In this document: positions 59,837 through 64,000 of the stretch, piece after piece
Layout of the letters: the number at the start of each line of letters is the position of its first letter
Position numbering within the stretch: the first letter of the stretch is position 1
Assembly: GCF_052050035.1 (NCBI RefSeq)
Contig: NZ_CP189882.1
Coordinates: 5,022,001-5,086,000 of the forward strand
Direction: 5' to 3'
DNA: 64,000 nt
From: Symbiopectobacterium purcellii_A
Lineage (GTDB): Bacteria; Pseudomonadota; Gammaproteobacteria; Enterobacterales; Enterobacteriaceae
The notes under the pieces: model-generated
Databases searched by the model: none
What the model was told of the DNA's origin: nothing
The model's input: only the letters and a program-made list of their open reading frames with translations
Translations under genes and position numbers: made by a program

Positions 59837-60283
59837 TTAAACCTCCATCGAATACAACAGGCCAGTACGTGCCAACCCGAGACGTTGATACAGTTCACCT
59901 GTGCGCTCTTCGTGAATGCCCGTGGTAATTCCCATACGGATTTCACGCGCGCCGTTTTCTTTCGCCCAGGCGATAAACGCTTTCACCAGACGGTATCCGG
60001 CTGTAGCGCCTCGCCGTTCTGCATCGATAAAAACGCCGTATTCAAACGCCATGCGGTCGCTGGAAAACCATTGCTCAGCAATGCCGCCACCCATCCAGCC
60101 GATAATCTGCCCATCGTGCTCTGCGACCAGCACCACGCCAAAACAGGCATCGATAAGTTGCTCCGCCAGCGCGCGGCATTTCTCCGCATTGAATGAAAAA
60201 TTCCGGTAGCGCGATTCCTGGTGCATGCGCATACCCAGCAGTACCAGCGCCGGAATATCCTCTTTTCTCGCAGGTCGGATCAT
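59837..60283 (-). CDS. Phage GNAT-family acetyltransferase
   Basis: The 148-residue protein starts MIRPARKEDIPALVLLGMRM. The acetyl-CoA region AERRGATAGYRLVKAFIAWA (about residues 90-110) and EHDGQIIGWMGGGI fit the GNAT fold. GNAT genes between tail and internal virion genes occur in several podoviruses. The target is unknown. Prophage 1 keeps only the first 14 codons. Confidence 0.85.
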   Translation of the reverse strand: MIRPARKEDIPALVLLGMRMHQESRYRNFSFNAEKCRALAEQLIDACFGVVLVAEHDGQIIGWMGGGIAEQWFSSDRMAFEYGVFIDAERRGATAGYRLVKAFIAWAKENGAREIRMGITTGIHEERTGELYQRLGLARTGLLYSMEV

Positions 60284-60285
60284 GG

Positions 60286-62262
60286 TTAACCCCCGTTACT
60301 GGTGAAAGTGGTCATCACAGCCAGCAGGTGAAACGGCAGCGGCTGTAATTGCTGAATAAGTAATGTGTCTTCGCCTTTTTCCCAGCCGAGTTTTCCCCAC
60401 GAGTGATCGCCGGTAAAAAGCGGTGCGGGTTGGTTGAGAATTTTCGGGCCAAAGCGACGGAAAGGAATGGTTTGCCCGTTGCAGGTTGCGCCGGTGGTGT
60501 CGAGAAAACGCATGGTGACTTCACTGGTGCGCTTGCGGGCGTTCTGTACGGTGCCCTCGCTGGTGGAAACTTCCTGCGTCAGCGTTTCTATGGTGGTGTT
60601 GAAATGCAGCCCGATGGCGACGCTTTTCGCGGTGCGGGTCAATGTGACAGAGCCATCGGTTACTACCTGTGCGGGCATGACGTTACCGTCTGCGACGATA
60701 TCAACGATTTTTCCTTCGAGGTGGTTTAACCCACCCCACTCTTTTGCACCGGCTTCACTGGTGCCGGTGACGGCCGCATCACTGCGCAAATCATCCACCA
60801 ACAATTCAACGTAGCGCACCGTCTCACCGTTAATTTCACGCTTGACGATGGTATAAACCGCATCGCCTGAATCGGTGGGGATTGACGATACCGACTCAAA
60901 AGCACCCTCGGTGAGATGCCGTGACCAGGCGATCACATCCTGCGAACGGTCAAGCACCATCGAGCACAGGGTGCCATCGGCACGGATCAGCCAGGCGATA
61001 GAATCCGGCTGCTGCTGGTAGGCCATTTCCACGATGCCCGATTCAGTGATGTGCTCAGACAGCACAGACAGGTCATTGGCGGAATAGGCGACGTAACTGT
61101 CAGGGTCATAAGCGACCGCAAACAGTTTGCGGCCTGCGCGCTGGATGAAAAGGATTTCGGTACCGACACGCACTGGGCGAATGTTATTGCAGCCGTAGGG
61201 GCTGGGATTTTTTACAGAAATATTTGTCGGTGTAATTGCCGCATCCGAGCCACCGGTTAACGTGAACTCGCCGCCGTAGGTCAGCGCAATAAGCGTGTTC
61301 ATCTGCGCCAGATGCACAATCGGGTTTAACTGGTCAGAGGAAACCGTAAACGACATGGCGTCGTCGTCCTCGTCGCCCAGCTCGAAAGACAGGTAAGAGC
61401 CGGTTTCACTGAACCACACCGTTTGTGGGTACTCAGGAGAGCCCCCCAGTACCAGCCGTTGCTGGTAGAACGTCACGGCACCCGGATAGCCCAAATCCTC
61501 CGACCATACGCTATCCTCGCGCGTCCATGCCCCCGGTGATGCTGCCTGCGTAGCGGAAAGGTCGGAACGAATAACGCCTACGGCCTCCTGTGCGTTGGTG
61601 ATGGTGTTGATCAGCACCAGACCGCTATTGATTCGCACGTACGAGCCCGCATCTTCGGCAACCCAGCCAGTGCCGGTAAAGCTTGTTTCTGCCTCATCAT
61701 CCCATAGCGTCAGCGTGATAGCCGAGCCGACAAATTCCTTTACCGATGGCTTGCACCATTTTTCCGGTGTATCGCGGATTTCATCAAACGGCATCACCAC
61801 AAATTCAGCAGCGGCCAGCGTCCATTCTGTTTGTGCCTGGCGCTGTAACCGTTGCGGTGGAATATCCTGGTGAACCAAAAACATCGTGTCGGCGCTCTGC
61901 ACAAATTTCACTTCGGGCAGCATGCTTTCAGTGAACGGGCTTGCGATTTCATAAGGGGTTAAATCATCATTAACCACCTGTGCGCCATTCTGGAAAAAGC
62001 GCACGTAGCCGTCGCCAAATTCCAGTTCGTACGCCTGAGAGCGGTTAAAAACGAAAGGGATCAGGCGGGATTTTTTATCGGCGTATTTCGTGGCCGCAAT
62101 AAACCGTGTACCGGGACGGCGCTTAACGCCACCGTGAACCACACATACCGCGTTCTCTACCTGTTTTGCGCCATTGGCATAACGCGCGATATCCACGCGC
62201 CCCATTAAACGCGGAGAAATCTCGCCAGCGGTAAAATTGGTTTTTATCAGATTGGCACGCAT
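60286..62262 (-). CDS. Large podoviral tail protein (prophage 2)
   Basis: The 658-residue orthologue of 18604-20580, with the same start and end. Divergence is concentrated in residues about 130-290 (for example WDDEAETSFTGTGWVAEDAG here against YDTEIATSFSGSGWVAADVG). It is followed two bases later by GNAT, as prophage 1 once was. Confidence 0.75.
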   Translation of the reverse strand: MRANLIKTNFTAGEISPRLMGRVDIARYANGAKQVENAVCVVHGGVKRRPGTRFIAATKYADKKSRLIPFVFNRSQAYELEFGDGYVRFFQNGAQVVNDDLTPYEIASPFTESMLPEVKFVQSADTMFLVHQDIPPQRLQRQAQTEWTLAAAEFVVMPFDEIRDTPEKWCKPSVKEFVGSAITLTLWDDEAETSFTGTGWVAEDAGSYVRINSGLVLINTITNAQEAVGVIRSDLSATQAASPGAWTREDSVWSEDLGYPGAVTFYQQRLVLGGSPEYPQTVWFSETGSYLSFELGDEDDDAMSFTVSSDQLNPIVHLAQMNTLIALTYGGEFTLTGGSDAAITPTNISVKNPSPYGCNNIRPVRVGTEILFIQRAGRKLFAVAYDPDSYVAYSANDLSVLSEHITESGIVEMAYQQQPDSIAWLIRADGTLCSMVLDRSQDVIAWSRHLTEGAFESVSSIPTDSGDAVYTIVKREINGETVRYVELLVDDLRSDAAVTGTSEAGAKEWGGLNHLEGKIVDIVADGNVMPAQVVTDGSVTLTRTAKSVAIGLHFNTTIETLTQEVSTSEGTVQNARKRTSEVTMRFLDTTGATCNGQTIPFRRFGPKILNQPAPLFTGDHSWGKLGWEKGEDTLLIQQLQPLPFHLLAVMTTFTSNGG

Positions 62263-62264
62263 GG

Positions 62265-62828
62265 TTAAAACCTCGACGTCAGCAAAGGATAACCGCCAAG
62301 CTCTTCTGGCGGGTCTTCCTGTCCGTCAATGGCCTTGGCCTGACGCAGCAGGTAGGCGGCTTCCTGCGTAAGCGCATCGCGCAGGCTGGCGGATGCCGTT
62401 ACCGCATAGGCTATCTTTGCCGCCATAAACGCTTCGGCCAGCGCCACCAGCGCCGGATCCCACGTTGATTCATCGTCGTTGCGGAAGAGGTAACGCAGTT
62501 TCAGCGCGTTGACGTTGGCAAGAATTTTCCGCCCTTCCAGTCGGTACTGGATATCGTCTGACTCATCACCCACGGACAGCACGCGCAGTAAGTCACCCGG
62601 CAGTGGGAACTGATACGCAAAACCAAAAACAGGCGCGGTACTGGAAGGAGAAAGCACCACGCGCTTAACGGCGCAGTTCCATGGATGCTTACGCAATAAA
62701 TCTTCGCGTACGGTGGGATAAACGTTGGAGCAGAGGCGCGCGCTGTCAGAGTCCTCTTTAAAATCATTAATGGGATTCTCACCGAGGATAAGCAGCGCGT
62801 TGGAACAGATAGAAACACTGGAAGCCAT
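62265..62828 (-). CDS. Tail tubular/head-completion protein, gp11-like (prophage 2)
   Basis: A 187-residue protein differing at only a few positions from 20583-21146. The same two-base spacing to the large tail gene is kept. Confidence 0.75.
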   Translation of the reverse strand: MASSVSICSNALLILGENPINDFKEDSDSARLCSNVYPTVREDLLRKHPWNCAVKRVVLSPSSTAPVFGFAYQFPLPGDLLRVLSVGDESDDIQYRLEGRKILANVNALKLRYLFRNDDESTWDPALVALAEAFMAAKIAYAVTASASLRDALTQEAAYLLRQAKAIDGQEDPPEELGGYPLLTSRF

Positions 62829-62884
62829 AGCGGTACCTTTAACAAAAAGGCCGGGGTTTTACCCCCGGCAATACCAGCGCGGCA

Positions 62885-63790
62885 TTACGCTACAAAATCA
62901 ATCGCAACAACTTTCTTCTCGTTGGCGCGACCTGCACCGTAAGAAGCATCTACGGAAATCTGGATAGTGTTGTTTTTGTCACGACGTGGGCCGATATCGA
63001 CGTTATATTCAGCACCGGTACCGAAATGCACGGCAGACTTCGCCCAGGCTACCGTGGTTTTAGTGGTCACTTTTTCCGCCGTTACTGAATCCAGCGCTTC
63101 ATAGGCGATCCACTGGAAGCCCAGCCAGTGGTTAGACACCGACCCTTCCTGCAACATTTTGACCGCCATAAAATCGGCGCTGGTCAGTGTGGTATCACTC
63201 AGGATTTGCGTCAGCATGTCGGCGTTGTAACAGATGTAAAGCTTCTCGCCGTTCTGCTCGTCGCACTCGTTGCGGCGAAACATCGCTTTAGCGGCAATCA
63301 GTTTGGCTTTGGTTGCCCCGGTACCACCCGCCACAATCTTTTGAGACGCAGGAAGAACAACGTTGGTGTAAGCGCCGTTGTTTTCCGTCTTGCGCGGTAC
63401 CGCATCCAGCAATGCACGGTAGATCACCGTATCCTTGCGGCGGTTGGCAGCGGCCAGCGTCAATTGCAGATACGGCCCCTGAGGGTCAGCGATCAGCTTG
63501 CGTAAGTCGCGTTTTTCAACGGGAACGAATACGCCGTAATCTGCCATCAGCGCATTACGGGTACCGGCTTCCGGCACATCCCATACCGTGTCACCGAAAC
63601 GCGTAGTAATGGCGTTCATTTCGATGGTACCCATGTCGTTGATGGTGAACGACGCACCGGTGATCTGTCCGCGATCGTTCACTGCCGCCTGAAAGCGGGA
63701 ATCTTTCTGCTGTGAGGCGATTTCAAAAGAATCATGAAACTGCGTCACAAAGGCGGCGGTGATCATAGTTTTATTGGCATCAAAAGGCAT
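62885..63790 (-). CDS. Major capsid protein (prophage 2)
   Basis: The start at ATG 63790 (MPFDANKTMITA) has GGAGTGCG upstream, as in prophage 1. Differences cluster near residues 205-245 (CYNADMLTQILSDTTLTSAD, QEGSVSNHWLGF). The 301-residue length is the same. Confidence 0.7.
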   Translation of the reverse strand: MPFDANKTMITAAFVTQFHDSFEIASQQKDSRFQAAVNDRGQITGASFTINDMGTIEMNAITTRFGDTVWDVPEAGTRNALMADYGVFVPVEKRDLRKLIADPQGPYLQLTLAAANRRKDTVIYRALLDAVPRKTENNGAYTNVVLPASQKIVAGGTGATKAKLIAAKAMFRRNECDEQNGEKLYICYNADMLTQILSDTTLTSADFMAVKMLQEGSVSNHWLGFQWIAYEALDSVTAEKVTTKTTVAWAKSAVHFGTGAEYNVDIGPRRDKNNTIQISVDASYGAGRANEKKVVAIDFVA

Positions 63791-63952
63791 AATGCGCACT
63801 CCAATTCTGTTTCGCCTGCGGGGTGTCGGTTTCCCGGCCCAATACACCGACTGCTTGGCGCTTACAGACGGCGGGAAATCAGGTATCCGGCTACCACGCC
63901 GGGCTGGTGGAGTGATTTTGCAGAAGGTGTGCGTTCGGTTTCCCGACCAAAT

Positions 63953-63979
63953 GAAAAAGCCAGCGGTTAGGCTGGCTTG
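63953..63979 (-). terminator. Rho-independent terminator upstream of capsid (prophage 2)
   Basis: AGCCAGC/GCTGGCT stem with T run, identical to 22468-22493, preceded by the palindrome GTGACATGTCAC (63982-63993). Confidence 0.75.
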
Positions 63980-64000
63980 TTGTGACATGTCACAGCATTA

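Larger units (their letters stand above)
44363..64000. mobile_element. Prophage 2 (podovirus-like), right end outside window
   Basis: From the attachment fragment it runs lysis genes, tail spike, terminase, immunity region, ejection proteins, tail proteins and capsid, mostly on the minus strand. Its capsid-to-tail block is collinear with prophage 1. It carries no complete IS or MITE in the window, unlike prophage 1. Confidence 0.75.

Overview
The window is a heavily degraded, insertion-riddled stretch of prophage DNA from a gamma-proteobacterium. The phage genes are enterobacterial in type (lambda-like Xis, Int, Bet and Exo; YbcO, YdaS/YdaT and Rz-type genes). The load of near-identical IS630 copies, an IS256 element, IS5-, IS1-, IS3- and IS30-type pieces and two families of small non-autonomous elements is what is expected of a recently host-restricted insect symbiont of the Sodalis group (Candidatus Sodalis pierantonius is the closest fit I know of). 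The organism assignment is inference; no ribosomal or housekeeping gene is present to confirm it.

Layout. (1) 1-815: 5' part of an IS30-family transposase. (2) About 950-14457: a lambdoid prophage remnant on the + strand with antirepressor genes, excisionase, a broken integrase, broken bet, intact exo, a tRNA-Lys(CTT) gene and a coiled-coil membrane protein. The exo/tRNA/coiled-coil block occurs twice (6960-8174 and 12656-13743). A putative effector with a caspase-like His/Cys motif pair (8713-9483) and a candidate C4-type antisense RNA upstream of a Rha-type antirepressor (10629-10908) lie here. (3) 14439-15344: AT-rich wreckage of small IS5-like elements. (4) 15432-17327: a 631-residue protein whose N-terminal third looks like the pore-forming domain I of Bacillus thuringiensis Cry toxins. 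(5) 17444-18561: nested IS1, IS5-type, IS630 and MITE debris. (6) 18562-44362: prophage 1, a podovirus. It has a minus-strand structural block (portal, scaffold, capsid, tail), a lost segment replaced by IS junctions, an early/replication block around a divergent repressor/Cro/YdaT switch, recombination genes, and an integrase beside a 3' tRNA-Ser fragment that I read as an attachment site. (7) 44363-64000: prophage 2, a close relative arranged in tandem, entering with its lysis cassette, tail spike, terminase, an Arc-like immunity region and a secreted protein, then ejection proteins, tail and capsid; it runs off the right edge.

Two MITE families dominate. MITE-A (96 bp, ten copies, TA target) has ends matching the resident IS630. 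MITE-B (189 bp, ten copies, each with a perfect and different 9-bp target duplication) has ends matching an IS5/IS903-type element. Between them they interrupt int, bet, a Rad52-like annealing gene, the second integrase, an 83-codon early gene and an IS630 copy. Several MITE-A copies sit at chimeric junctions that look like deletion end points.

Overall the prophages are immobilised: both integrases are broken. Most structural genes of prophage 2, the Cry-like gene, the effector-like gene and the prophage 2 secreted protein remain open.
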